This document shows positions 1-6,108 of a DNA stretch of 11,807 nt, one piece after another. The position numbers and the translations under genes were made by a program. The notes below the pieces were generated by a model that was given only the letters and a program-made list of their open reading frames with translations, did no database searches and had not been told where the DNA came from. The first letter of the stretch is position 1. The number at the start of each line of letters is the position of its first letter. The stretch is taken from NCBI GenBank assembly GCA_002428935.1, contig DIYG01000140.1:1-11807 (forward strand), in the 5' to 3' direction. Source of the DNA: Halieaceae bacterium UBA6060 (GTDB taxonomy: Bacteria > Pseudomonadota > Gammaproteobacteria > Pseudomonadales > Halieaceae).

Positions 1-248
1 ATCGAGCCACGGCGGGTTCGGGATCGGTCCTGGCACCCATGCACGGCAATCTCCTGGCCCTGCGCGTGGCCGTGGGTGACACGGTGGCTGTGGGCGACGA
101 GCTTGCGGTCATGGAAGCCATGAAGATGGAGCATCGTCTCACCGCAGAAATCGAGGGCCGGGTGCAGGCGATCCACGGCGCCGAAGGAGATCAGTTTGCC
201 GCCGGTTCGGTGGTGCTGGAGATCGCCGAGGCGCAGACCGATGGCTGA
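1..248 (+). CDS. Acyl-CoA carboxylase biotin-carrier (alpha) subunit, C-terminal fragment
   Basis: The open frame enters from the left edge (first full codon at base 3) and stops at 246-248, so only about 81 residues of the C-terminus are visible. They form a biotinyl domain: an AP-M-HGN strand, a VxVGDTVAVGDEL turn, then the biotinylation motif E-A-M-K-M with the target lysine codon at 123-125, and a closing G-D-x-F-A-A-G-S-V-V-L strand. In the alpha subunits of methylcrotonyl-, geranyl- or propionyl-CoA carboxylases this domain sits at the end of a biotin carboxylase of roughly 650 residues and carries CO2 to the beta subunit. The substrate cannot be read from this fragment. The next two genes (SDR, AtuD-like dehydrogenase) make a geranyl-CoA or methylcrotonyl-CoA carboxylase the best guess. 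A stand-alone BCCP is less likely because the open frame continues upstream of the domain. Confidence 0.9.
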   Translation, partial: RATAGSGSVLAPMHGNLLALRVAVGDTVAVGDELAVMEAMKMEHRLTAEIEGRVQAIHGAEGDQFAAGSVVLEIAEAQTDG

Positions 249-1140
249 AGCCGCCTATCGATCGGTGCTGGCCCCGGAGCTGTTTCGAGGGCAGGCCGTC
301 CTTGTCACCGGGGGAGGCAGTGGCCTGGGTCGTTGCATTGCCCATGAGCTGGCGACCCTGGGAGCTCAAGTTGTCATCACCGGTCGATCCCAGGAAAAGC
401 TTGATCGTGTCCTGGAGGAAATCCGCGACGACGGCGGGTTAGTCGACGCCTACGTTTGTGATTCTCGGGATGAAGAGCGGGTGCGAGAGGTGGTGACCGA
501 TGTGGTTGCCCGCCACGATGCGATCCACGGCCTGGTCAATAATGCGGGCGGGCAGTTTCCCTCTCGTTTGGCTGACATGAGCGGCAAGGGGTTTGCGGCG
601 GTGGTGCGCAACAACCTCCAGGGTGGCTTTCATCTGGCACGGGAGGTGTTTAACCAGAGTATGGCTCAACACGGTGGAGCCATCGTCAACATCACCGCAG
701 ATTGCGACAACGGGTTTCCGGGTATGGGGCATACCGGTGCGGCGCGCGCGGGGATGGAAAACCTGTGCAAAACCGCGGCCTGGGAATGGGGGCCTTATGG
801 GGTGAGAAGCAACGCCGTAGCCCTCGGCTGGATCGCCTCGTCGGGCCTGGACAGTTACGACGGCGCCATCGATGCCCAGGTGCGGCGAGCCACAGACAAT
901 ATCCCCCTGGGCCGTATGGGCACCGAGGCCGAGGCCAGCGCGCTAGTGTGCTTTTTGCTCAGCCCGGCTGCGGGCTTCATCAATGGGGACACGATCCACT
1001 TCGACGGTGGTGGGCGCTTTGCCTCCGCCGCCGCGTTTATGCCGCTGGAGCCGAATAAACCCAATCCCGTAGCCCCTTTCAATGGCTTCCACCGCGCTGC
1101 GTCGCCGCGAATTCTCCGCGAGCCGACGACATCCGATTAA
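241..1140 (+). CDS. SDR oxidoreductase, PECR / citronellol-catabolism (AtuB-like) type
   Basis: This is a 299-residue short-chain dehydrogenase/reductase with a Rossmann fold. Residues 23-30 (TGGGSGLG) bind the dinucleotide and NNAGG at 100-104 is the usual structural motif. The active-site block is not the classic Y-x3-K. At 164-171 it reads HTGAARAG, as in peroxisomal trans-2-enoyl-CoA reductase (PECR) and related acyl-CoA SDRs. The C-terminal part has LLSP-A-FI-G (239-249) and an NGFHRA tail that I associate with SDRs of acyclic-terpene (atu-type) clusters. The likely role is an NAD(P)-dependent redox step on a terpenoid alcohol/aldehyde or enoyl-CoA in the cytoplasm. I chose the ATG at 241 rather than an earlier one at 196, because the earlier start adds only an arginine-rich stretch buried in the carboxylase gene. 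The gene overlaps the carboxylase stop by 8 nt, implying translational coupling. The exact substrate is inferred from context. Confidence 0.88.
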   Translation: MAEAAYRSVLAPELFRGQAVLVTGGGSGLGRCIAHELATLGAQVVITGRSQEKLDRVLEEIRDDGGLVDAYVCDSRDEERVREVVTDVVARHDAIHGLVNNAGGQFPSRLADMSGKGFAAVVRNNLQGGFHLAREVFNQSMAQHGGAIVNITADCDNGFPGMGHTGAARAGMENLCKTAAWEWGPYGVRSNAVALGWIASSGLDSYDGAIDAQVRRATDNIPLGRMGTEAEASALVCFLLSPAAGFINGDTIHFDGGGRFASAAAFMPLEPNKPNPVAPFNGFHRAASPRILREPTTSD

Positions 1141-1151
1141 GGAGATAGCCC

Positions 1152-2303
1152 ATGCAGATGACCGATCAGCATAACGAGATCCGACGCACCGTCAGCCGTT
1201 TTGTGGCCGAGGAACTCAATCCGCATATAGATGAATGGGAAGCCGCGCAGACCTTACCCTGCCACGACATCATGAAGAAAGCGGGGAACCTGGGGTTGTT
1301 GGGAATCAACAAGCCTGAGGCTTACGGGGGTTTGGGCCTGGACTTCAGCTATCAGGCGGTTTTCGCCGAAGAACTCGGGGCCGCCCACCACGGCAGCTCC
1401 CCCCTGTTGCTGGGGGTTCACACGATGATGTCGACGCCGGCCCTGGCCCTCCACGGTAGCGCGGAACTCTGCGAGGAGTTTCTTGCTCCGTCCATCGCCG
1501 GTGACCTGGTTACCAGTATCGCCGTTAGTGAGCCCGGCGCTGGCTCCGATGTGGCAGCGCTTAGGACCACGGCGCGCGCCGATGGCGATGACTACGTGAT
1601 CAACGGGACAAAAATGTGGATCACCAATGCCCCTCAGGCAGACTTTTTCTGTTTGCTTGCCAATACCAGCGAAGGACAGTCCCATCGCAACAAATCATTG
1701 ATCGTCGTCCCCGCCACGACTCCCGGTGTGAGCGTGGCGCCCAAGCTCGACAAGCTGGGGCTGCGATCCTCCGATACGGCACAGGTGTTTTTCGAGGATG
1801 TGCGGGTGCCCCAGCGCTATCGCATTGGTGAGGAGGGCATGGGCTTTGTCTACCAGATGGAGCAATTTCAGGAGGAGCGAATTTACTGCGCACTGGTGTT
1901 GCTGAAGTTCATGGAAGCCTGCATCAAGGAAACCATCGCTTACACCCGCGAGCGCAAAGCGTTTGGCAAAGCGATCCTCGACAACCAGGCGGTGCACTTT
2001 CGTCTCGCCGAGCTACAGACCGAGATCGAAGCTCTGCGTGCCCTGAGCTATTCAGCCGTTGAGCAGCACGGTGCGGGAGAGGATATGACTCTGCTCGCAT
2101 CCATGTGCAAGCTCAAGGCGGGAAGGCTGGCCACGGAAGTGGCCAACAGTTGTCTTCAGTACTGGGGCGGCATGGGTTTCATGTGGGACAATATCTGCTC
2201 TCGTGCCTTGCGCGACAATCGAGTTTCATCGATTGGCGGTGGGTCCGATGAAACCATGCTCAGCATCATTGCCCGGCGCATGGGGGCCGTGTCCAAAGCC
2301 TAA
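1152..2303 (+). CDS. Acyl-CoA dehydrogenase, AtuD-like (branched/terpenoid acyl-CoA)
   Basis: This 383-residue FAD-dependent acyl-CoA dehydrogenase has the full-family length. It shows the FAD/substrate signature AVSEPGAGSDVA at 124-135, MWITNA at 155-160, the R-x-AFGK segment near 268-273 and the C-terminal YWGGMGFM block near 338-344. At the C-terminal site where medium-chain enzymes carry the catalytic Glu there is an IGGG stretch (361-364). The base is probably Glu242 in QEER (240-243), the position used by isovaleryl-CoA and long-chain dehydrogenases. The QFQEER and SIGGGSDE patterns resemble citronellyl-CoA dehydrogenase (AtuD). It would introduce the 2,3 double bond before carboxylation of the branched chain. 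A strong Shine-Dalgarno (AAGGAG) overlaps the SDR stop and lies 7 nt before the ATG at 1152; a second ATG follows two codons later. It is the last gene of the catabolic operon visible here. Confidence 0.93.
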   Translation: MQMTDQHNEIRRTVSRFVAEELNPHIDEWEAAQTLPCHDIMKKAGNLGLLGINKPEAYGGLGLDFSYQAVFAEELGAAHHGSSPLLLGVHTMMSTPALALHGSAELCEEFLAPSIAGDLVTSIAVSEPGAGSDVAALRTTARADGDDYVINGTKMWITNAPQADFFCLLANTSEGQSHRNKSLIVVPATTPGVSVAPKLDKLGLRSSDTAQVFFEDVRVPQRYRIGEEGMGFVYQMEQFQEERIYCALVLLKFMEACIKETIAYTRERKAFGKAILDNQAVHFRLAELQTEIEALRALSYSAVEQHGAGEDMTLLASMCKLKAGRLATEVANSCLQYWGGMGFMWDNICSRALRDNRVSSIGGGSDETMLSIIARRMGAVSKA

Positions 2304-2309
2304 GGCGCG

Positions 2310-2837
2310 CTAAGCGTTCAAGCTCACGGCGGTTTCGTGTCCGTCATGGACTTGGGCGTTCCAGCGCTCCGGGTCGGGTTCGTCCAGGAGTTTCAGGACA
2401 AAGGCCGTGGCCGCGTCGAGATGCTCCTGGGCCTGGCTCGAAATACCCTTCTTCTGCAAGAAGCTGTGCCCCTGAATACTCAGCCGGTAGCAGTGTGGCA
2501 AGGACTCCCGCTGGCCGATGGTCCACAGGGTGTGGAGCACCTCGGATGGGGTCAGAGTCTCTCCGGGAGTGACCAGGCGGTGACCGTCGGGGCGAGCCAC
2601 AGGGGCAAACTCAAAGGGCGTCGCGATATCGGCGCTGGCTTCAATGAACACGGCGAGATCGTTAATTTGTAGATCCACCGCGTGTTCGATCTGTAACTGT
2701 GCGTCGCCGATCAGCGATAGCCACCAACGCCCCGCAATAGGCTGCTCTCGGCAGCGACGCAGGAGAGCCGCGCCCAAGCCCTCATCCCCCTTTGTGGCAT
2801 CCCCCAGGGCGATCAGAAGCACGCGTCGAGTGCTCAC
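2310..2837 (-). CDS. Divergent hydrogenase maturation peptidase (M52/HycI-like), orphan
   Basis: This 175-residue protein begins at GTG 2837. Its N-terminus VLLIALGDATKGDEGLG matches the M52 pattern G-N-x-x-x-x-D-E-x-x-G, with Glu19 at the first nickel-binding position. A second acidic site appears as Glu66 (VFIEAS) where the family usually has Asp. The C-terminal half (LSIQGHSF, then a GISSQAQ segment near 131-137) follows the pattern of these proteases, which trim the C-terminus of the [NiFe]-hydrogenase large subunit after metal insertion. The region that normally supplies a metal-binding His reads G-E-T-L-T-P (92-97), with no His. It may therefore be inactive, or act on another target. 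No hydrogenase or hyp gene is visible. The ribosome-binding site is weak. It stands alone, convergent with the dehydrogenase gene and divergent from the suf operon. The family call is fairly secure; the function is not. Confidence 0.7.
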   Translation of the reverse strand: MSTRRVLLIALGDATKGDEGLGAALLRRCREQPIAGRWWLSLIGDAQLQIEHAVDLQINDLAVFIEASADIATPFEFAPVARPDGHRLVTPGETLTPSEVLHTLWTIGQRESLPHCYRLSIQGHSFLQKKGISSQAQEHLDAATAFVLKLLDEPDPERWNAQVHDGHETAVSLNA

Positions 2838-2934
2838 CGGAAACGGGCTCTCGCGAAGTTCAAAAGCATGGTCGGCAGCGGTGATTCATCGCGGTTTGGG
2901 GCTCATGGAAAAACCAAGTAGTGCAAAGGGTCTT

Positions 2935-2959
2935 ATAGTTGACTAAAATACTAGGGATT
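2935..2959 (+). promoter_or_regulatory. IscR type 1 operator with overlapping promoter of the suf operon
   Basis: The 25-bp site has the left half ATAGTTGACT, an A/T-rich centre AAAAT, and the right half ACTAGGGATT. By hand it agrees with the E. coli type 1 IscR consensus (recalled from memory) at 21 of 25 positions. It can act as promoter in two ways. TTGACT at 2939-2944 looks like a -35 element but has only a poor -10 downstream. TAAAAT at 2944-2949 is a good -10, with a weak -35 (GTGCAA, 2921-2926) at 17 bp spacing. In either case bound IscR would cover the core promoter and repress it. Since iscR is the first gene downstream, this would be an autoregulatory loop. Confidence 0.78.
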
Positions 2960-3083
2960 GAAAGGTAAGTAAGACGTCTCAGGCGTTAAAGGCCCGCCAG
3001 GAAGCCAGTGTAGGCCAGCTTAAGCGGACTTGGTATGGAACTCTTGGGCCCGGCCAGTGCTTGTGTATAGGACTCTGGGTGGG

Positions 3084-3159
3084 GGCAAGGGCCATTAACA
3101 CTGCCCTGGGGTCGGTACTTCGACCACGGTCTGTCCATGGAATGACCAGGGAACTTGCC
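3084..3159 (+). ncRNA. Predicted nested stem-loop RNA in the iscR leader
   Basis: Complementary 6-nt arms at 3084-3089 and 3154-3159 enclose a second 6-nt pair at 3104-3109 and 3146-3151. That pair in turn encloses a perfect 5-bp hairpin (3110-3114/3121-3125) and a possible GGTC/GACC hairpin (3128-3131/3144-3147) that competes with the second stem for two bases. A further alternative pairs CAGTG at 3055-3059 with CACTG at 3099-3103. No U-tract follows, so it does not look like a terminator. I cannot match it to a known RNA family with confidence, and energies were not computed. Confidence 0.4.
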
Positions 3160-3164
3160 TGATG

Positions 3165-3191
3165 TCGCCCGGTGATGGAGCCGGGGAGCGA
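3165..3191 (+). other. Bulged hairpin upstream of iscR
   Basis: The arms TCGC+CCGG (3165-3172) and CCGG+GCGA (3181-3184 and 3188-3191) pair around an 8-nt loop, with a 3-nt GGA bulge on the 3' side. It ends about 30 nt before the iscR ribosome-binding site and has no T-run after it. It may belong to the same folded leader as the stems just upstream. Confidence 0.4.
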
Positions 3192-3235
3192 TACGAACGA
3201 GTCACAACTGATCATGACGAAGAAGGAATAACCCT

Positions 3236-3733
3236 ATGCGCCTGACCACCAAAGGACGGTATGCCGTTACAGCCATGTTGGATCTTGCGCTCAACGAGGC
3301 GCGAGGGCCCATACGACTGGCGGCGATCTCCGAACGCCAGGGGATCTCTCTGTCGTATCTGGAGCAGTTGTTTGCTCACTTGCGCCGTCAGGATCTCGTG
3401 CGTAGTGTGCGCGGCCCCGGAGGAGGTTACCGCCTGAAACGCGGCGCGGCGGAGATCAGCGTGGCGGAAGTGATATCAGCGGTAAACGAAGACACGGATG
3501 CCACTCGTTGTGGCGGTAAGGGCGATTGTCACGAAGGTGATATTTGCCTCACCCATCATTTGTGGATGGACCTGTCGGAGCAGATTCATCAGTTTCTGAC
3601 GGATATCACCCTCGCGGACCTGGTTGCCCGGCGTGAGATTCGCGACATCTCGGAACAGCAGGTGTTGCGCAACCAGCCGCTGCCGGAAGCGGAAACCCAG
3701 ATGGAAACCCAAATACTGGTTAGCACGGCCTGA
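3236..3733 (+). CDS. iscR: Rrf2-family Fe-S cluster-sensing regulator IscR
   Basis: This 165-residue transcription regulator starts MRLTTKGRYAVTAMLDLAL, the hallmark N-terminus of IscR. The winged helix follows, with SLSYLEQLF (38-46) as recognition region and VRGPGGGYRL (58-67) as wing. The [2Fe-2S] ligands Cys92, Cys98, Cys104 and His107 fall at the same numbers as in E. coli IscR, so it should bind a cluster and read type 1 sites when loaded. It is the first gene of the suf operon, followed after 41 bp by sufB. A near-consensus type 1 operator lies about 280 bp upstream, which fits negative feedback by cluster status. The start is supported by AAGGA (3223-3227), 8 nt before the ATG. The tail beyond residue 140 is acidic and polar, and slightly longer than the core fold needs. 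In some bacteria this suf-linked regulator is named differently (SufR), but the ligand spacing here is that of IscR. Confidence 0.96.
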   Translation: MRLTTKGRYAVTAMLDLALNEARGPIRLAAISERQGISLSYLEQLFAHLRRQDLVRSVRGPGGGYRLKRGAAEISVAEVISAVNEDTDATRCGGKGDCHEGDICLTHHLWMDLSEQIHQFLTDITLADLVARREIRDISEQQVLRNQPLPEAETQMETQILVSTA

Positions 3734-3774
3734 GTCAGGCTCCGTACGCTAACTCGACAGCAGGATAGAAAGGT

Positions 3775-5214
3775 ATGTCTCAAGAAGTCATCGACAGCCG
3801 GATCAGCAAGGAATACAGCGCGGGTTTCGTAACCGATATCGAATCGGATACCTTGCCGCCAGGCCTCAACGAAGACGTTATTCGTTTCATTTCCGGCAAA
3901 AAGAACGAGCCCGAATGGCTGCTCGAGTGGCGCCTGGAGGCCTATCGCGACTGGTTGAAGATGGATAACCCCGAGTGGGCCCATGTGCACTACCCGCGTA
4001 TCGATTTCGATGCGGTCTCCTACTATTCATCGCCAAAGAATATGCAGGACGGTCCCAAGAGCCTGGATGAAGTTGATCCTGAACTCTTGGCCACCTACGA
4101 AAAGCTGGGTATCCCCCTCCACGAGCAGGAGATGCTCGCCGGAGTTGCCGTGGATGCGGTCTTCGACTCCGTCTCCGTTGCGACCACCTTTCGGGGAAAG
4201 CTCGCCGAGGCCGGGGTCATCTTTTGCTCCATCTCTGAGGCCGTACACGAGTATCCCGAGCTGATTCGTAAGTACCTCGGTAGCGTGGTGCCACGGCGAG
4301 ACAATTTCTACGCGGCCCTTAACAGCGCCGTATTTAGCGATGGCTCCTTTGTTTACATCCCCAAGGGGGTGCGCTGCCCCATGGAGCTTTCCACGTACTT
4401 CCGCATCAACGAGGCCAAAACCGGACAGTTTGAGCGGACCTTGATCGTCGCCGACGAGGGCAGCTACGTCAGTTACCTCGAAGGATGCACGGCACCCATG
4501 CGCGACGAGAATCAGCTCCACGCCGCCGTGGTAGAACTGGTTGCGCTGGACAACGCTGAGATCAAATACTCCACGGTGCAGAACTGGTATCCCGGCGACG
4601 CCGAAGGCAAAGGTGGGATCTACAACTTCGTGACCAAGCGCGGCGTTGCCCATAACCACAGCAAGATTTCCTGGACTCAGGTCGAGACGGGTTCTGCGGT
4701 GACCTGGAAGTACCCCAGCTGTGTGCTGCGCGGCGAGCACAGCGTCGGCGAGTTCTACTCCGTGGCCCTGACCAACAATCTGCAGCAGGCGGATACGGGG
4801 ACCAAGATGATCCATCTGGGCAAGCACAGTAAGTCCACGATCATTTCCAAGGGTATTTCCGCCGGGCGCAGTTCGAACGCCTATCGTGGCCTGGTGCGTA
4901 TGAGTCCCCGCGCCGATGGCGCCCGCAACTACACGCAGTGCGATTCCCTGCTCATCGGGGACAAGTGTGCGGCCCATACCTTCCCCTATATTGAGAGCCG
5001 CAATCCCAGTGCCGTGGTGGAGCACGAGGCCACCACCTCCAAGGTCAGCGACGATCAGATGTATCTGTGTCAGCAGCGTGGTCTCGACGCAGAAAAGGCC
5101 GTGTCCATGATCGTCAACGGGTTCTGCAAGGAAGTGTTTCGTGAGCTGCCCATGGAGTTTGCCGTGGAAGCGGGCAAGCTGCTGGAAGTCAGTCTGGAAG
5201 GCTCCGTCGGCTAG
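3775..5214 (+). CDS. sufB: Fe-S cluster scaffold subunit SufB
   Basis: This 479-residue SufB is full length. It is the core scaffold of the cytosolic SufBC2D complex, which builds Fe-S clusters using sulfur from SufS-SufE. Residues known from E. coli SufB sit here with a constant offset of 16. Cys238 (YLEGCTAP) corresponds to Cys254, the sulfur acceptor. Cys389 (NYTQCDSLL) corresponds to Cys405 at the SufD interface. His417 and Glu418 correspond to His433 and Glu434. The conserved YIPKGVRCP segment is at 194-202. The long beta-helix core and the C-terminal alpha-helical SufC-contact region (near 430-479) are intact. The start at 3775 is preceded by an AGAAAGG-like ribosome-binding site. Transcription probably runs through from iscR. 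Unlike the rest of the operon, it is followed by a 144-bp spacer before sufC. Confidence 0.98.
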   Translation: MSQEVIDSRISKEYSAGFVTDIESDTLPPGLNEDVIRFISGKKNEPEWLLEWRLEAYRDWLKMDNPEWAHVHYPRIDFDAVSYYSSPKNMQDGPKSLDEVDPELLATYEKLGIPLHEQEMLAGVAVDAVFDSVSVATTFRGKLAEAGVIFCSISEAVHEYPELIRKYLGSVVPRRDNFYAALNSAVFSDGSFVYIPKGVRCPMELSTYFRINEAKTGQFERTLIVADEGSYVSYLEGCTAPMRDENQLHAAVVELVALDNAEIKYSTVQNWYPGDAEGKGGIYNFVTKRGVAHNHSKISWTQVETGSAVTWKYPSCVLRGEHSVGEFYSVALTNNLQQADTGTKMIHLGKHSKSTIISKGISAGRSSNAYRGLVRMSPRADGARNYTQCDSLLIGDKCAAHTFPYIESRNPSAVVEHEATTSKVSDDQMYLCQQRGLDAEKAVSMIVNGFCKEVFRELPMEFAVEAGKLLEVSLEGSVG

Positions 5215-5358
5215 GCGCCTACAGCCTTGAGCGGGCGCTGGCAGAGACGAATCATTGCGGCAGGGGTTGTGGCCCCACCGCCGCTAAACCAGGAACTGAG
5301 CGCGGTCCGCCGAATGCGGAGCCGGCGCGGATAGATAAGGCGGAGAGAAAGAAAGCCA
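5215..5358 (+). other. 144-bp sufB-sufC spacer with small hairpin
   Basis: The spacer holds no recognisable gene. A short perfect hairpin TCCGC-(CGAAT)-GCGGA sits at 5306-5320, with no T-run after it, so a terminator is unlikely. A GGAGAG sequence near 5342 followed by a purine-rich run probably serves as the sufC ribosome-binding site, although its spacing of about 13 nt is long. An internal promoter or RNA-processing site is possible, but I see no clear -35/-10 pair. Confidence 0.5.
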
Positions 5359-6108
5359 ATGTTGAAGATTGAAAACCTCCATGCTCGGGTTGAAGACACC
5401 GAGATTCTGCGTGGACTGGACCTCGAAGTCGGTGCCGGTGAGGTCCACGCGATCATGGGCCCAAACGGGTCTGGCAAGAGCACCCTGGGGCACATCCTCG
5501 CCGGTCGCCCGGGCTATGAAGTTACCGACGGCAGCGTCACCTTTAACGGGGAAAACCTCCTGGAGATGGAAACCGAGGAGCGCGCCCGCGCTGGAGTGTT
5601 CCTGGCCTTTCAGTATCCCGTAGAGATTCCCGGCGTGAGCAACATGGAATTTCTCAAGGCAGCCGTAGACGCGGTCCGCGAACAGCGAGGTGAGCCGGCC
5701 ATTGATGCAGTGAGTTTTATGAAGCGAGCGCGAGAGGCATGCACGGCGGCGAATCTGCCGGCGGAGTTTCTCAAACGCGGCGTTAACGAAGGCTTTTCCG
5801 GTGGAGAGAAGAAGCGCAACGAGCTCATTCAGATGATGCTCTTGGAGCCCCGCTTGTGCCTCCTCGATGAAACGGATTCTGGCCTGGATATCGACGCACT
5901 ACAGGTGGTGGCACAAGGGGTTAACAGTCTCCGTGCGCCGGACCGGGCGTTTGTTTTGGTGACTCATTACCAGCGCCTGCTGAACTACATCGAGCCCGAT
6001 CGTGTGCACGTGCTCGCCGACGGTCGCATCGTCCGCTCCGGCGACAAGGATCTGGCCCTGCATCTGGAAGATCGCGGTTACGCCTGGGTGGAGGATGAGG
6101 TCGCCTGA
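5359..6108 (+). CDS. sufC: Fe-S assembly ATPase SufC
   Basis: This 249-residue ABC-type ATPase lacks membrane segments, as expected for the soluble SufC. All nucleotide motifs are present: Walker A GPNGSGKST (34-42), Q-loop Gln85, signature FSGGEKKRNE (146-155) in the SufC-specific form, Walker B LCLLDETD (166-173), the D-loop SGLD (174-177) and switch His203 in VTHY. Two copies bind SufB and SufD, and ATP binding rearranges the scaffold so that iron and sulfur can be joined. Its stop codon TGA shares one base with the sufD start (TGATG), which indicates translational coupling and matched production of the two proteins. Confidence 0.98.
   Translation: MLKIENLHARVEDTEILRGLDLEVGAGEVHAIMGPNGSGKSTLGHILAGRPGYEVTDGSVTFNGENLLEMETEERARAGVFLAFQYPVEIPGVSNMEFLKAAVDAVREQRGEPAIDAVSFMKRAREACTAANLPAEFLKRGVNEGFSGGEKKRNELIQMMLLEPRLCLLDETDSGLDIDALQVVAQGVNSLRAPDRAFVLVTHYQRLLNYIEPDRVHVLADGRIVRSGDKDLALHLEDRGYAWVEDEVA

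Larger units (their letters stand above)
2838..3235 (+). other. Regulatory intergenic region / long structured leader of iscR-suf
   Basis: No convincing coding sequence lies in these 398 bp. The first 100 bp separate the divergent peptidase gene from the operator. After the IscR-type operator (2935-2959) come about 275 bp before the iscR start, far longer than an ordinary leader. Nested complementary arms lie at 3084-3089/3154-3159 (GGCAAG/CTTGCC), 3104-3109/3146-3151 (CCCTGG/CCAGGG) and 3110-3114/3121-3125 (GGTCG/CGACC, loop 6). A bulged hairpin follows at 3165-3172/3181-3191. A 5-codon mini-frame (M-T-K-K-E-stop) at 3214-3231 contains the iscR ribosome-binding site. The block could be a regulatory leader RNA, or a remnant of inserted noncoding DNA. 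Confidence 0.6.

Noticed and set aside
196..240. Earlier ATG for the SDR gene
   Set aside because: It would add 15 residues, mostly Arg and Pro, inside the biotinyl-domain gene. Family proteins start close to the ATG at 241.
2296..2320. Bidirectional terminator between the two convergent stops
   Set aside because: Only a tiny GCC-TAA-GGC palindrome is present, with no stem of useful length and no T-run on either strand.
2644..2946. Plus-strand open frame of 100 codons upstream of iscR
   Set aside because: It overlaps the recognisable peptidase gene on the other strand and runs into the IscR operator; the composition is not protein-like.
2979..3215. Minus-strand open frame of 78 codons in the iscR leader
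   Set aside because: It has no recognisable domain, is rich in Pro/Arg/Ser, and overlaps the structured leader. It is probably a chance frame opposite noncoding RNA-like sequence.
2960..3235. An intact IS110-type element or a tRNA
   Set aside because: No recombinase gene and no clear element ends are present, and no cloverleaf or anticodon arm could be drawn. Only the possibility of a noncoding remnant is kept as a finding.
4027..5025. Long minus-strand open frame (332 codons) inside sufB
   Set aside because: It lies wholly opposite a certain sufB with all conserved residues. Its translation has no recognisable domain, and such antisense frames are common in GC-rich coding DNA.
5306..5320. 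Terminator after sufB
   Set aside because: The 5-bp hairpin has no following T-run, and ending transcription here would cut off the rest of an essential operon.
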